In this document: positions 1-7,912 of the stretch, in pieces
Numbering within the stretch: the stretch's first letter is position 1
Layout of the letters: each line of letters starts with the position of its first letter
Assembly (NCBI GenBank): GCA_903875215.1
Contig: CAIQVH010000014.1
Location: 1 to 64,000, forward strand
DNA: 64,000 nt
Source of the DNA: an uncultured Anaerolineae bacterium
Lineage (GTDB): Bacteria > Chloroflexota > Anaerolineae > Anaerolineales > Villigracilaceae
Direction: 5' to 3'
Position numbers and translations under genes: made by a program
Notes under the pieces: generated by a model
The model's database searches: none
What the model was told of the DNA's origin: nothing
The model's input: the letters and a program-made list of their open reading frames with translations, nothing else

Positions 1-125
1 AATCAAAATGGATAAGATGCTTATGGTATGATTCGTCATGGTAATGGGTTCCTGTGAAATCAGTTTTGTCCAAAAACAAGATTATCACGTTTGGAACCCT
101 TTACCTTCTTTTTTATCCGAACGAT

Positions 126-344
126 TTAGCGGAAACTAAAGTTGAACAGGATCGTGAATTCTTCGGGATGTACTTCCAGGTAATCCTGGTAGGCGGAAAA
201 GCTTTCCGCCTTGACGGCCGCGACGCGTTTCATGACGCGCCGGATCAGGCTGGTGCGCTTATACCCGCCATAATCGAATCCGCGATTATGAGAAAGGTAG
301 TCGAGCAGTGCTTCAAACTCAGGGGTGGTTCCATTATTGCTCAT
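126..344 (-). pseudogene. cheR: Truncated CheR-type chemotaxis methyltransferase (N-terminal fragment)
   Basis: CheR methylates glutamates on chemoreceptors using S-adenosylmethionine. The 72 codons match only the N-terminal helical domain of the family (pattern LLDYLSHNRGFDYGGYKR, then RRVMKRV). Full CheR proteins have about 270 residues, and the SAM-binding domain is missing. In intact proteins the next conserved segment after the LFN motif is an INVTxFFRD-like stretch. Here the frame reads LFNFSFR and stops. The remaining 125 bases to the window edge are AT-rich and do not continue the family in any minus frame that I could read. The ATG overlaps the cheB stop by four bases (ATGA), so the pair was translationally coupled. 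I read it as a decayed or rearranged gene. A sequencing or assembly break is the alternative. Confidence 0.65.
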
Positions 345-967
345 GTTATGGTTCCTTTGGTTACCAGGCTGATCAGCGCGGGGGCGATTTTTTCCAGCGG
401 AAGGATGAAATCTACGTGACCGGTTTTAATGGCCGCGCCGGGCATGCCAAAAAATTCCGAGGAGCCCTCGCTTTGGGCGATGACAATTCCGCCGGTGGCC
501 TTGATGCCCGTCACGCCCATGTTGCCATCGTTGCCGGTGCCGGTCAGTACCACTGCGATGGCGCGCTCGCGGTAGCTGGCGGCCGCTGATTCAAACAACA
601 GGTCAGCCGAAGGACGGACAAAATGGACCAGGTCAGATTGCGAAAGTGAGAGGGTGCCATCCGGGTCAACCAGCAGGTGCCGGTCGGGCGGGGCGATAAA
701 AACGGTTCCAGGGTGCAGGCGGTCGCCGGCTTCTGCTTGTTTTATTTCCAGCGTGATGCGCCGCGAGAGGATATCGGCCATCAGGCTGCGGTGGTGCGGG
801 TCGAGATGTTGGACAACCGCCAGTGCGGCGGGGAAGCCCTCCGGCAGGTCGGCCAGCAGCCGGCTCAGCGCCGTCAATCCGCCGGCTGAGGCAGCCATTA
901 CGATCAAGTCAAAGTGCGTGCCGGGAAAATGCTTTGGGATGAGTTTGGGTTTGGTTGGTTGATCCAA
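341..967 (-). CDS. cheB: CheB-type protein-glutamate methylesterase domain protein
   Basis: Removes methyl groups from (or deamidates) chemoreceptor glutamates in the cytoplasm. The 208 residues cover only the CheB catalytic domain; the usual N-terminal receiver domain is absent. The serine-histidine-aspartate triad is visible as Ser27 in AASAGG, His54 in VVQHLD and Asp147 in GTGNDG. Stand-alone CheB domains of this kind are usually encoded beside or fused to CheR and often belong to non-flagellar sensory systems. Here the downstream cheR is only a fragment, so the methylation cycle may be broken at this locus. No receptor, CheA or CheW gene lies in the window. Confidence 0.9.
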   Translation of the reverse strand: MDQPTKPKLIPKHFPGTHFDLIVMAASAGGLTALSRLLADLPEGFPAALAVVQHLDPHHRSLMADILSRRITLEIKQAEAGDRLHPGTVFIAPPDRHLLVDPDGTLSLSQSDLVHFVRPSADLLFESAAASYRERAIAVVLTGTGNDGNMGVTGIKATGGIVIAQSEGSSEFFGMPGAAIKTGHVDFILPLEKIAPALISLVTKGTIT

Positions 968-1075
968 AGTTCACGCGCCTTCCTGAGAATAGGGAAAACC
1001 TGCCAGAAATTTCCTGGTTCGTTTCCATTATAGCGCGTATGCCGCGCGGATTAAACTATGAAATTCATGCACTGA

Positions 1076-1118
1076 AGTCAAAACCCGCCTGCGACCAATT
1101 TTCTGCGCAGGCGGGTTT
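1076..1118 (-). terminator. Intrinsic terminator of the dtxR-family gene
   Basis: A 13-bp perfect stem (1081-1093 with 1106-1118) encloses a 12-base loop. Read on the minus strand the stem is followed by TTTTG. It begins 14 bases past the stop of the regulator at 1132-1824. Confidence 0.8.
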
Positions 1119-1131
1119 GGGTCGGGCTCTT

Positions 1132-1824
1132 TCAGGCTCCCGTTTCAACGAAAATGTAGCGTGCCGCGGTATACCCGAGCGTCACGCTCTGCCCGCTTAC
1201 TTCCAGGCTGATGGTCTGGTTAAAAGGCAGGATTTCCGTCACGGTGACAAGTGTGCCGGGAACCAGGCGCCGTTTCTCGAGAAAATCCAGCAGCGGGGCA
1301 TTCTCCTCTGCCATTTCGTGGATGCGCCGGATCGTGCCCTGCTGGCTGGTGCCAAGCTTTGTCAGCGGAATCCACTGCGCCACAGCCGCCTCGCAGCCTG
1401 GCAGTGGGTTGCCGTGCGGGCAGGTTTGCGGGTGCCCGAGCTGTTCCATCAGCGCCGATTCGGTCAGCGCAGAGATGGCATGTTCCAGCTGGTGGGCCTC
1501 GCCGTGCAATTTGGACCAGGGCAGGGTGCGCAGCATCATCCATTCCATCAGCATGTGGCGCGTCATCACGGTGCGGGCGGCGTTCCATCCGGCTTCAGTC
1601 AGGTGTGTGCCGTCCTTCGTCATTGTGATCAGGCCATCGCGCGTCATGCGTTTGAGCGTGTTGGTCACTGTGGGGGGCGTGACCCCCAGCAGTTCAGCCA
1701 GGTGCGCGCCGATGACGGGTTCTTTGTCCCGCTCGAGCACATAGATCAGCGAGAGATAATCCTGCACGGTGGCGCTCAGGTTGGGGAGCGGGCTGGTGGT
1801 TTCCAGAGTTGTGACATTTGTCAT
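1132..1824 (-). CDS. DtxR/MntR-family metal-dependent transcriptional regulator
   Basis: A 230-residue metalloregulator that represses metal-uptake genes when loaded with Fe(II) or Mn(II). The N-terminal winged helix (about residues 15-80) contains the family pattern LGVTPPTVTNTLKRM. The following metal-binding and dimerisation domain carries the typical RHMLMEWMM and GEAHQLEHAIS segments and a CPHGNP segment. The C-terminal 70 residues resemble the FeoA/SH3-like domain of the long DtxR class. The gene is divergent from feoABC, and the 124-base gap holds inverted repeats, so feo is the probable target along with the regulator itself. Whether iron or manganese is the effector cannot be read from the sequence; the feo neighbourhood favours iron. 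Confidence 0.88.
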   Translation of the reverse strand: MTNVTTLETTSPLPNLSATVQDYLSLIYVLERDKEPVIGAHLAELLGVTPPTVTNTLKRMTRDGLITMTKDGTHLTEAGWNAARTVMTRHMLMEWMMLRTLPWSKLHGEAHQLEHAISALTESALMEQLGHPQTCPHGNPLPGCEAAVAQWIPLTKLGTSQQGTIRRIHEMAEENAPLLDFLEKRRLVPGTLVTVTEILPFNQTISLEVSGQSVTLGYTAARYIFVETGA

Positions 1825-1829
1825 AGTGA

Positions 1830-1877
1830 ATACCCATCAATGGGTATATGCTAAACTAAGAAATTAGCATATACTAA
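1830..1877. promoter_or_regulatory. Inverted-repeat cluster, putative DtxR-family operator
   Basis: Three overlapping dyads lie between the regulator and feoA. The first is ATACCCAT-CA-ATGGGTAT (1830-1847, perfect). The second is ATATGCTAA (1846-1854) with TTAGCATAT (1864-1872), separated by nine bases. The third is TTAG-CATATA-CTAA (1864-1877). TTAG/CTAA-containing dyads are characteristic of DtxR/IdeR sites. Assigning them to this regulator is an inference. Confidence 0.65.
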
Positions 1878-1948
1878 TAAAATACCGATTAATTCATTAT
1901 ATCATTTTTAGCGGGGCGGCACGCCGTCCCCCAAAAAACGGAGAAACC

Positions 1949-2191
1949 ATGAGTTCCAGACCCATTTCCATGTCCGAGTTAGGTGCCGGCGAGCAGGCGA
2001 CGGTATTGTCTTTCGGCGGCGCGCGCGCCGTGAATAATCGTCTGGCTTCGCTCGGGTTTACACCTGGCGTGGGGATTGATATGACCCAGAATTTTGGCTT
2101 TGGCCCGTTAATCGTCACGGTGCGCGGCACGCGTGTGGCGCTGGGCCGCGGCGAAGCGGCCCAGATTTTGGTGCAAAGGCAGGCCGGATGA
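1949..2191 (+). CDS. feoA: FeoA, ferrous iron transport accessory protein
   Basis: A small cytoplasmic SH3-like protein (80 residues) that works with the FeoB ferrous-iron permease. The sequence shows the usual order: an ISMSEL-like start, a G-rich strand, LASLGFTPG, and a C-terminal GTRVALGRGEAAQILV segment typical of FeoA. A GGAG ribosome site lies 8 bases before the ATG. The stop overlaps the feoB start by four bases, indicating translational coupling. The operon is divergent from the DtxR-family gene and probably iron-repressed through the dyads at 1830-1877. Confidence 0.93.
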   Translation: MSSRPISMSELGAGEQATVLSFGGARAVNNRLASLGFTPGVGIDMTQNFGFGPLIVTVRGTRVALGRGEAAQILVQRQAG

Positions 2192-4191
2192 GCGCCTTGC
2201 CCGAAACGGCCGTGCCATTGATCGCTTTGGCCGGGCAGCCCAACATGGGCAAATCGACCGTCTTCAATTATTTAACCGGTTTGAATCAGCATGTCGGCAA
2301 CTGGCCGGGGAAAACGGTTGAGCGGCGTGAGGGCCTCTTTCTCCTTGATGGGCACGAGTGCCGCCTGGTGGATTTGCCTGGCACCTACAGCCTGACGGCC
2401 AATTCTCCCGAGGAAGTGATTGCCCGCGAGTATATTTTGCGCGAAAACCCGGCTGTGGTGGTGGCAGTCGTCAGTGCCGCCAACCTGGAGCGCAGCCTGT
2501 ACCTGGTGGCTGAACTGCTGGCGCTATCGGCGCCGCTGGTGGTGGCGCTCAACATGATGGATGTGGCCGGGCAGGAAGGGCTGCTGGTGGATCCGGCAGT
2601 GTTGGCTGCCGCCCTGGGTGTGCCGGTCGTCCCCATGACGGCCAGCAAGGCACAAGGAATTGATGAATTACTGCGGGTGATCCAGTCTGTCGTGCGAGGT
2701 GAACTTCAGCCTGCGCCACAAAAACCGGCCATCCGCGCCGATCACCGGGAAATCCTCGAAAAGATTCAAGACCTGATTGCAGGTCAGGTACCCGCGCCGT
2801 ATCCACCCGCCTGGGTGGCGCTCAAACTGCTCGAAGGCGATGCCGAGATCACGCAGCTGATGTCAGTGGAACTCGCGGCAGGCCGATGGGTTGAGGTGCA
2901 GGAGGTCCTGCGCGCCCATGATGATGCTTTCCTTGCAGTCGCCTCCGGCCGCTATGAGTGGATCGGGCGCATGGTTCGCGCGGCTGTTACGCGTCCGCGC
3001 CTGGGGCAGATCGGTCTGACCGAGCGGTTGGATCGCTGGGCGGCGCACCCATTCTGGGGCCTTCTCATCCTGGCCGGCATTCTCGGCCTGGTCTTTTGGG
3101 TGACGTTTGCTCTGGCTACCCCCGTGCAGGATTTTCTCGATGCGCGCTTGCTTCAGCCACTGGCTGGCCTGGCTGGCGCCAGTCTGGCCGGCGCGCCGTT
3201 CTGGCTGCGTGGCATGCTGGTGGATGGGGTCATTGGCGGCGTGGGTTCGGTGCTGACCTTTCTACCGGTCCTGGCGATTTTCTTTGCCGCGTTTGCCTTG
3301 CTCGAAGACATCGGTTACATGGCGCGCGCCGCTTATGTCATGGATAATCTCATGCACCTGATGGGCCTGCATGGCAAATCCTTCCTGCCGCTCTTCCTTG
3401 GGTTTGGCTGCAACGTCCCGGCCGTCATGGGGACGCGCGTAATCGACTCGTGGCCGGCGCGTCTGCTGACCATCCTGATCGCCCCGTTCGTGCCCTGCAC
3501 GGCGCGAATGGTGGTGGTGGCCTTCATCGCTCCGGCATTTTTCGGCTCCAACGCGCTATGGGTTTCCTGGGGATTGGTCATCCTTTCGCTGCTGGCGCTC
3601 GTCTTCAGCGGGGTTCTGCTCAATCAGTTGATTTTCAGGGGCCAGCGCTCCGCTTTTATCATGGAAATGCCGCTCTACCATCTCCCCAACGCCCGCACCA
3701 TTGGCTTGCTGGTCTGGCAGCGCTCGATGTCCTTCGTCCGCAAAGCCGGCACCGCCATTCTGGGCATGTCGCTGGCCATTTGGGTGCTCTCGTACCTTCC
3801 CAATGGTGACCTGAACACCAGCTTTTTGGCCAGTTTTGGGAAACTGCTTGCTCCGTTGGGCCGCCTGATGGGTTTCGACTGGCGCCTGACGGTTGCTCTA
3901 CTCGCCAGTTTTCCGGCCAAGGAAAACGCAATTGCCACGCTCGGCGTGCTGCTCGGAAACTCATCCCAGGTTGGGCTGGCCCAGGCACTGGCGGCCAACT
4001 TCTCCAGCGCCTCTGCACTCTCCTTCCTGGTCGTGGTCATGTTATTCATCCCCTGCGCGGCCACCGTGGCGGTCACCCGCCAGGAGACGAACTCCTGGCG
4101 CTGGACTTTTCTGAGCATTTTCCTGTTCCTGGGTCTGTCACTGGCGGCTGGCAGCGCCACCTACCAGCTGGCTACCGTTTTTGGATTTTAG
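2188..4191 (+). CDS. feoB: FeoB, GTP-dependent ferrous iron permease
   Basis: Cytoplasmic-membrane Fe(II) importer of 667 residues, a normal length. The N-terminal G domain shows G1 (GQPNMGKS, 16-23), G3 (DLPG, 62-65) and G4 (NMMD, 122-125), followed by the helical GDI-like region to about residue 270. The membrane part has the two gate motifs with conserved cysteines (LFLGFGCNVPAVMGTR, and later FIAPFVPCTARM in the same half) and about eight to nine hydrophobic segments. The gene overlaps feoA by four bases and is followed 11 bases later by feoC. The G-domain lysine Lys22 and serine Ser23 are intact, so the protein should be active. Confidence 0.96.
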   Translation: MSALPETAVPLIALAGQPNMGKSTVFNYLTGLNQHVGNWPGKTVERREGLFLLDGHECRLVDLPGTYSLTANSPEEVIAREYILRENPAVVVAVVSAANLERSLYLVAELLALSAPLVVALNMMDVAGQEGLLVDPAVLAAALGVPVVPMTASKAQGIDELLRVIQSVVRGELQPAPQKPAIRADHREILEKIQDLIAGQVPAPYPPAWVALKLLEGDAEITQLMSVELAAGRWVEVQEVLRAHDDAFLAVASGRYEWIGRMVRAAVTRPRLGQIGLTERLDRWAAHPFWGLLILAGILGLVFWVTFALATPVQDFLDARLLQPLAGLAGASLAGAPFWLRGMLVDGVIGGVGSVLTFLPVLAIFFAAFALLEDIGYMARAAYVMDNLMHLMGLHGKSFLPLFLGFGCNVPAVMGTRVIDSWPARLLTILIAPFVPCTARMVVVAFIAPAFFGSNALWVSWGLVILSLLALVFSGVLLNQLIFRGQRSAFIMEMPLYHLPNARTIGLLVWQRSMSFVRKAGTAILGMSLAIWVLSYLPNGDLNTSFLASFGKLLAPLGRLMGFDWRLTVALLASFPAKENAIATLGVLLGNSSQVGLAQALAANFSSASALSFLVVVMLFIPCAATVAVTRQETNSWRWTFLSIFLFLGLSLAAGSATYQLATVFGF

Positions 4192-4202
4192 GGTATTAAT
4201 TT

Positions 4203-4427
4203 ATGTTGGCACAATTGCTTTTCGAAATCCGCTCTGGCGGCACCCTGGAAGTGGGCAGCCTGGCCTCGCGCCTGAACACTTCCCCGCAAATGATCGAAGC
4301 CATGCTCGAACATTTGCAGCGAGCCGGATACATCCAGCCCTACCAGGCCTGCGACTCGGGCTGTGATGGCTGTGGCTTGCAGTCAGATTGTCACAAACCT
4401 CCGGCCCCGCGCTTGTGGCAGGGATAA
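4203..4427 (+). CDS. feoC: FeoC-like winged-helix protein with C-terminal cysteine cluster
   Basis: A 74-residue protein that closes the feo operon. The N-terminal 50 residues form a predicted winged helix (LASRLNTSPQMIEAMLEHL). The last third holds four cysteines in a CDSGCDGCGLQSDC arrangement, as in FeoC proteins that bind an iron-sulfur cluster and modulate FeoB stability or gene expression. The start lacks a strong ribosome site and lies 11 bases after feoB, so translation probably relies on coupling. A strong bidirectional terminator begins at the stop codon. Confidence 0.8.
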   Translation: MLAQLLFEIRSGGTLEVGSLASRLNTSPQMIEAMLEHLQRAGYIQPYQACDSGCDGCGLQSDCHKPPAPRLWQG

Positions 4428-4464
4428 AAAAAGAGCCACCGGATTTTCTCCCGTGGCTCTTTTT
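4428..4464. terminator. Bidirectional terminator between feoC and the A-type carrier gene
   Basis: GAGCCAC (4433-4439) pairs with GTGGCTC (4453-4459). The stem is extended by A5/T5 tracts on both sides, so it works in either direction for the two convergent genes. Confidence 0.88.
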
Positions 4465-4479
4465 GATTAACCTGAAAAA

Positions 4480-4914
4480 TCAATTACTTCCGCAGCCGCA
4501 GGATCCGCCGCAGCCGCAGCTCGCTCCCTCGGAATGCGCATGGCCCTCACCTTTGGAGGAACCGCACGAGCACCCGCCGCCCAGGCTGACCGGGCTGTTG
4601 ACGACAAAGCCCGCGCCGCGCTGCGGATCGTTGACGTAATCAATTTTCGCGCCGCGCAGATACTCAATCGACATTTCGTCCACGATCAACTGCACTCCCT
4701 CGGCCTGGAAGGTTAAGTCGGTGGAGCGGATGTTGTTGTCGAGCGCCATGCCAAATTGGGCACCGCAGCAGCCGCTGCCCGAGACGTAAACACGCAAAGC
4801 GTAGCCATCCAAATTTCGTTCAGCGAGAATGGTTTTCACAGCTCCGGCTGCCTCCGTCGAAAGGTGGACAGTCGTGTCGGTGGTCGTGGTTTGGGGGTCA
4901 AGTTCTTGGAGCAT
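4480..4914 (-). CDS. A-type iron-sulfur cluster carrier (IscA/ErpA/HesB family) with Cys/Gly-rich tail
   Basis: A cytoplasmic carrier that receives and hands over iron-sulfur clusters. Residues 15-120 are the HesB-like fold, with the conserved ligand cysteines Cys49 (SGSGCCGAQF) and the CxC pair Cys115/Cys117 near the end of the domain. Unusually, about 25 residues follow the domain: His/Gly/Ser-rich sequence ending in two further CGC pairs (133-141). Canonical IscA proteins stop near the first CxC. The gene is convergent with the feo operon. It has its own consensus promoter at 4963-4991 and an AAGGAAAA ribosome site. Confidence 0.9.
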   Translation of the reverse strand: MLQELDPQTTTTDTTVHLSTEAAGAVKTILAERNLDGYALRVYVSGSGCCGAQFGMALDNNIRSTDLTFQAEGVQLIVDEMSIEYLRGAKIDYVNDPQRGAGFVVNSPVSLGGGCSCGSSKGEGHAHSEGASCGCGGSCGCGSN

Positions 4915-4962
4915 AATCTTTTCCTTTTTTTCTTTCTCGAGCAGACAGATTATAGTGGATAA

Positions 4963-4991
4963 ATCATATCAAGAATGTCGAAGCTTGTCAA
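4963..4991 (-). promoter_or_regulatory. Sigma-70 promoter of the A-type carrier gene
   Basis: On the minus strand TTGACA (4991-4986) and TATGAT (4968-4963) are separated by exactly 17 bases. The predicted start is near 4956, about 42 bases before the ATG. Confidence 0.8.
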
Positions 4992-4994
4992 CAG

Positions 4995-5018
4995 AAAACC
5001 TCGCCCACCAGGGCGAGG
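4995..5018 (-). terminator. Terminator of the S1-domain gene
   Basis: CCTCGCCC (4999-5006) pairs with GGGCGAGG (5011-5018) around a 4-base loop. On the minus strand it is followed by TTTTCT. It sits directly upstream of the next promoter, so the two genes are separate transcription units. Confidence 0.82.
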
Positions 5019-5039
5019 TCGTCTGTCTGATGAAAAGAA

Positions 5040-5831
5040 TCAGGCGGTTGGGAGGCGGTTCTTTAAGGTTCGATCCAGCAGGTCTTCCTGGTCGAGCGTC
5101 GCAGTTTTTAATTTCTTGGCCTTGGCGGCTTTTTCAGCCTTGGAGCGGTTCAGGGCTTCCTTCCAGGCCAGTTCAAAGGCGGTTGGTTCAATTTCAACCG
5201 GGGCATCCGAGTGCATTTCAGCCTTGTCGGCTCCGGACGACCTGGTTTTCTTGCCGCCGCGTTTGCGGTCCGTCCGTTCGGGGCGGGGGGCTTCTTCAGG
5301 CACTTCTTTTTCTTCGGGTTTGGGCAACACGGCTTTCATGCTCAGGCGGATTTGCTTCTTCTTGCGGTCGATGTCGAGCACCATCACATCAATTTCATCG
5401 CCTTCTTTCACGACATCGCCGGGGGCTTTGACATAGCCGTGCGCCATCTCGCTGATGTGAACCAGGCCGGGGCGTTCTGCGCCGATTTCTACGAAGGCGC
5501 CGTAGGTTTCAAGGCGCACCACTTTGCCTTTGAAGACCATTTCGGGTTTCAGTTCACGCCAATCCACGCCGATTGGTTCGATCATGGTCAATTCGACGCG
5601 GTCGGTCTTGGATTTGCGTACCCAAACGTCAACTTCCTGCCCAATCTGCAGCACATCTTCAACGCGTTTGATCGGGGTTTCGGACATCTGCGAGATGTGA
5701 ATGATACCGGGGACGTCCTGCCCGATATCCAGCAGCGCTCCTGCCAGAGTGGTCTTAACAACTTTCCCCGTCAGCTTGGCTTTGGGCTTGATTTCGCTGG
5801 CGGGGGAAAGGGGATCTAGCGTTGTTGTCAT
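5040..5831 (-). CDS. RNA-binding protein with two S1 domains
   Basis: A 263-residue protein resembling a shortened ribosomal protein S1. The first S1 domain spans about residues 17-84 (GALLDIGQDVPGIIHISQMS) and the second about 98-167 (GAFVEIGAERPGLVHISEMA). The rest is a charged tail with a Lys/Arg-rich block (RKRGGKK) and a final helical Lys/Ala-rich segment. I chose the internal ATG at 5831 because AGGAG precedes it; the longer reading starts inside the promoter region. The likely role is binding mRNA for translation or protection. Two-domain S1-like proteins of this kind are common in Chloroflexota, with no proven function known to me. Confidence 0.88.
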   Translation of the reverse strand: MTTTLDPLSPASEIKPKAKLTGKVVKTTLAGALLDIGQDVPGIIHISQMSETPIKRVEDVLQIGQEVDVWVRKSKTDRVELTMIEPIGVDWRELKPEMVFKGKVVRLETYGAFVEIGAERPGLVHISEMAHGYVKAPGDVVKEGDEIDVMVLDIDRKKKQIRLSMKAVLPKPEEKEVPEEAPRPERTDRKRGGKKTRSSGADKAEMHSDAPVEIEPTAFELAWKEALNRSKAEKAAKAKKLKTATLDQEDLLDRTLKNRLPTA

Positions 5832-5869
5832 AACTTTTCTCCTGAACACGGGAATAATGCCGAAGGTCA

Positions 5870-5897
5870 ATTATACCGCTCTTTATTGTTCTGTCAA
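5870..5897 (-). promoter_or_regulatory. Sigma-70 promoter of the S1-domain gene
   Basis: On the minus strand TTGACA (5897-5892) and TATAAT (5875-5870) have a 16-base spacer, about 40 bases upstream of the ATG. Confidence 0.8.
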
Positions 5898-5915
5898 CAA
5901 CCAACCCGCCTCTTG

Positions 5916-5929
5916 GTGACAATTGTCAC
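5916..5929. promoter_or_regulatory. Perfect palindrome, possible Lrp operator
   Basis: GTGACAATTGTCAC is a 14-bp perfect palindrome between the divergent S1-domain gene and the first Lrp-family gene. It lies 18 bases upstream of the -35 box of the latter, which suits autoregulation. Binding is an inference. Confidence 0.5.
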
Positions 5930-5946
5930 TATTATTGAAGGACTGG

Positions 5947-5975
5947 TTGACTTTACGGCAGGAAAATTGTAAAAT
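5947..5975 (+). promoter_or_regulatory. Promoter of the first Lrp-family regulator
   Basis: TTGACT (5947-5952), a 17-base spacer and TAAAAT (5970-5975) precede the ATG by 32 bases. The second Lrp gene has exactly the same boxes and spacing. Confidence 0.75.
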
Positions 5976-6007
5976 CTTGTTCGAAACGGAAATAAAAAGA
6001 GTGAATT

Positions 6008-6490
6008 ATGTATAAAATCGACAAGATTGACCTGAAAATCATTGATTTATTGATGGAAGATGGCCGTATCCACGCTGCGGAGATTGCTCGTCGCATTGGA
6101 AATCTCTCAGAACGGGCGGTTCGGTATCGGATTGAGCGGATGTCTGAGAACCAGGTGATCCGTGTCAGCGCGATTGTCAACCCCAAGGCGATAGGGCTGG
6201 CCGTCGTGGCGGATGTCTGGCTGACCTGCGATTCTGATGCGATCCAGGATGTGGCCAGGCAGGTGGCGCAGTTTGAGAATGTCAGTTATGTCGCCTGCGC
6301 CATTGGTGAGACGGATGTCAGCGTGCAAATCCAGGCGCGCGATACCGCGGAAGTTTACCGCTTTGTAACGGAGGTGATCGGGAAGGTTCCAGGAGTGCGC
6401 AAGACGACTACTTCGATCGTTCCGCTGGTGTTGAAGGATATCTATCAGTGGAGAATCCCGCCGCTAGTGGTGCAGGATGGCCATGAATAG
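6008..6490 (+). CDS. Lrp/AsnC-family transcriptional regulator (first block)
   Basis: A 160-residue DNA-binding protein expected to sense amino acids. The N-terminal helix-turn-helix (residues 3-60, IDLKIIDLLMEDGRIHAAEI then LSERAVRYRIERM) is followed by the alpha-beta RAM effector-binding domain (about 70-150, including a GETDVSVQIQARD turn). It opens a run of four catabolic genes on the same strand, with the first aminotransferase starting 39 bases after its stop, so it is probably their local regulator. A palindrome at 5916-5929 may be its operator. The effector cannot be assigned. Confidence 0.92.
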   Translation: MYKIDKIDLKIIDLLMEDGRIHAAEIARRIGNLSERAVRYRIERMSENQVIRVSAIVNPKAIGLAVVADVWLTCDSDAIQDVARQVAQFENVSYVACAIGETDVSVQIQARDTAEVYRFVTEVIGKVPGVRKTTTSIVPLVLKDIYQWRIPPLVVQDGHE

Positions 6491-6529
6491 GCTTAACAAG
6501 TGATCCTAAAATCCAAAGGAGAGTAGATT

Positions 6530-7831
6530 ATGCATAATTTTTCGAAAAGCCAGGCGCTGCAGAAGCGCGCTCAGCGGGTGATGCCGCTTGGCGTCAATTC
6601 AAATTTCCGCTATTGGGGCGAGGGTGTCACTCCATACATGGCGAAGGCCAAGGGTGGTTATCTTTGGGATGTGGATGGGAACCGCTACATTGATTATCGT
6701 ATGGCCTTTGGCCCCATCATCCTTGGGCACGCTTACGACGAAGTCAATGCCAAGGTGGTCGAACAAATTGTCGACGGGACGATGTCGGCGATGACATACG
6801 AGCTGGAAGTGGAAGTCGCTGAAAAGATGGTCAAAATGTGCCCCGGCCTGGAGATGGTGCGTTTCGCCTGTTCTGGCACCGAAGCGACGATGCACGCCAT
6901 CCGGGTTGCGCGGGCATACACCGGGCGCGAGATCATTCTGAAATTCGAGGGAAATTATCATGGTTTTCATGATTACACCCTGTGGAGCACCTACGCCCCG
7001 GTTGAAGCGTACGGCAACCGCCGCTCGCCGATTCCGGTGCCAGCTTCCTCGGGCATTCCCAAAGTCCTCGGCGAAAAACTGATCACCCTGCCGTTTAACG
7101 ATGTGGAAGGCTTTGAGCGGATGATGAAATCGTACGGCCACCAGATTGCCGCGGTGATCAGCGAGCCCTGCCAGGGCAACTGCGGTGCGATCCTGCCGCA
7201 GCCGGGCTTCCTGGAACTGATTCGGCAGCGCACCGCCGAATATGGAATTGTCTTTATCCTGGATGAAGTCAAGACTGGGTTCCGCATTGCCAACGGCGGC
7301 GCACAGGAATATTACAACCTGAAACCTGACCTGGCGACTTACGCCAAGGCGCTCGGCAACGGGTATCCGTTGGCCGCGTTGGGCGGCAAAAGAGAAATTA
7401 TGAGCATCATCGGGCAAGGTGTGGCGCAGGGCGGCACCTATAACAACAATAAACCCGGTGTCGCGGCGGCCTGGGCAACCCTGACCGTGCTGGAAAATGA
7501 GCCTGTGATGCAAAAATTAAACGAGCGCGGCACGCGCCTGATGGCTGGCATTGATCAGATCCTGACCGAAGCAGGCCTCGTTCACTGCATGAACGGCTAC
7601 CCGGCCATGTTCAGCTACGCCATTGGCGCAGAGAAGGTCACCTCGCAGCGCGATTGGAGTGTTACAGATCAGAACCTCTACCTCGAGATCATTGACGCAC
7701 TGATTGAACGCGGCGTAATGCCTGATCATGACGCCCGCGAACCCTGGTTCCTGTGCTATGGTCACGGCGACAAGGAAATCGATGACACCCTGACGGCTTT
7801 TCGTGAGGCGGTTAAGGCCTGTAAAAAATAA
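6530..7831 (+). CDS. Class III PLP aminotransferase, glutamate-1-semialdehyde aminomutase-like
   Basis: A cytoplasmic pyridoxal-phosphate enzyme of 433 residues. Family marks: the SGTEATMHAIRVARAYTGR cofactor-phosphate region, the aspartate of LDEVKTGF, and the Schiff-base lysine Lys273 in ATYAKALGNGYP. The overall order resembles glutamate-1-semialdehyde aminomutase. No haem-biosynthesis genes are nearby, and the neighbours are further aminotransferases and a semialdehyde dehydrogenase, so a catabolic transaminase acting on an amino acid or omega-amine is more likely. An AAAGGAGAG ribosome site precedes the ATG. Substrate unknown. Confidence 0.88.
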   Translation: MHNFSKSQALQKRAQRVMPLGVNSNFRYWGEGVTPYMAKAKGGYLWDVDGNRYIDYRMAFGPIILGHAYDEVNAKVVEQIVDGTMSAMTYELEVEVAEKMVKMCPGLEMVRFACSGTEATMHAIRVARAYTGREIILKFEGNYHGFHDYTLWSTYAPVEAYGNRRSPIPVPASSGIPKVLGEKLITLPFNDVEGFERMMKSYGHQIAAVISEPCQGNCGAILPQPGFLELIRQRTAEYGIVFILDEVKTGFRIANGGAQEYYNLKPDLATYAKALGNGYPLAALGGKREIMSIIGQGVAQGGTYNNNKPGVAAAWATLTVLENEPVMQKLNERGTRLMAGIDQILTEAGLVHCMNGYPAMFSYAIGAEKVTSQRDWSVTDQNLYLEIIDALIERGVMPDHDAREPWFLCYGHGDKEIDDTLTAFREAVKACKK

Positions 7832-7912
7832 TGGCTATCCGGTTGTTCCGTGATCAGGCTGCCGGTTTAACTGAAAAGCAGGAGCAGCGGACAACCGCCA
7901 GACAAGGTTCTC

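Noticed and set aside
955..1854. Plus-strand ORF opposite the DtxR-family gene
   Set aside because: It crosses the terminator and the coding region of a well-supported regulator.
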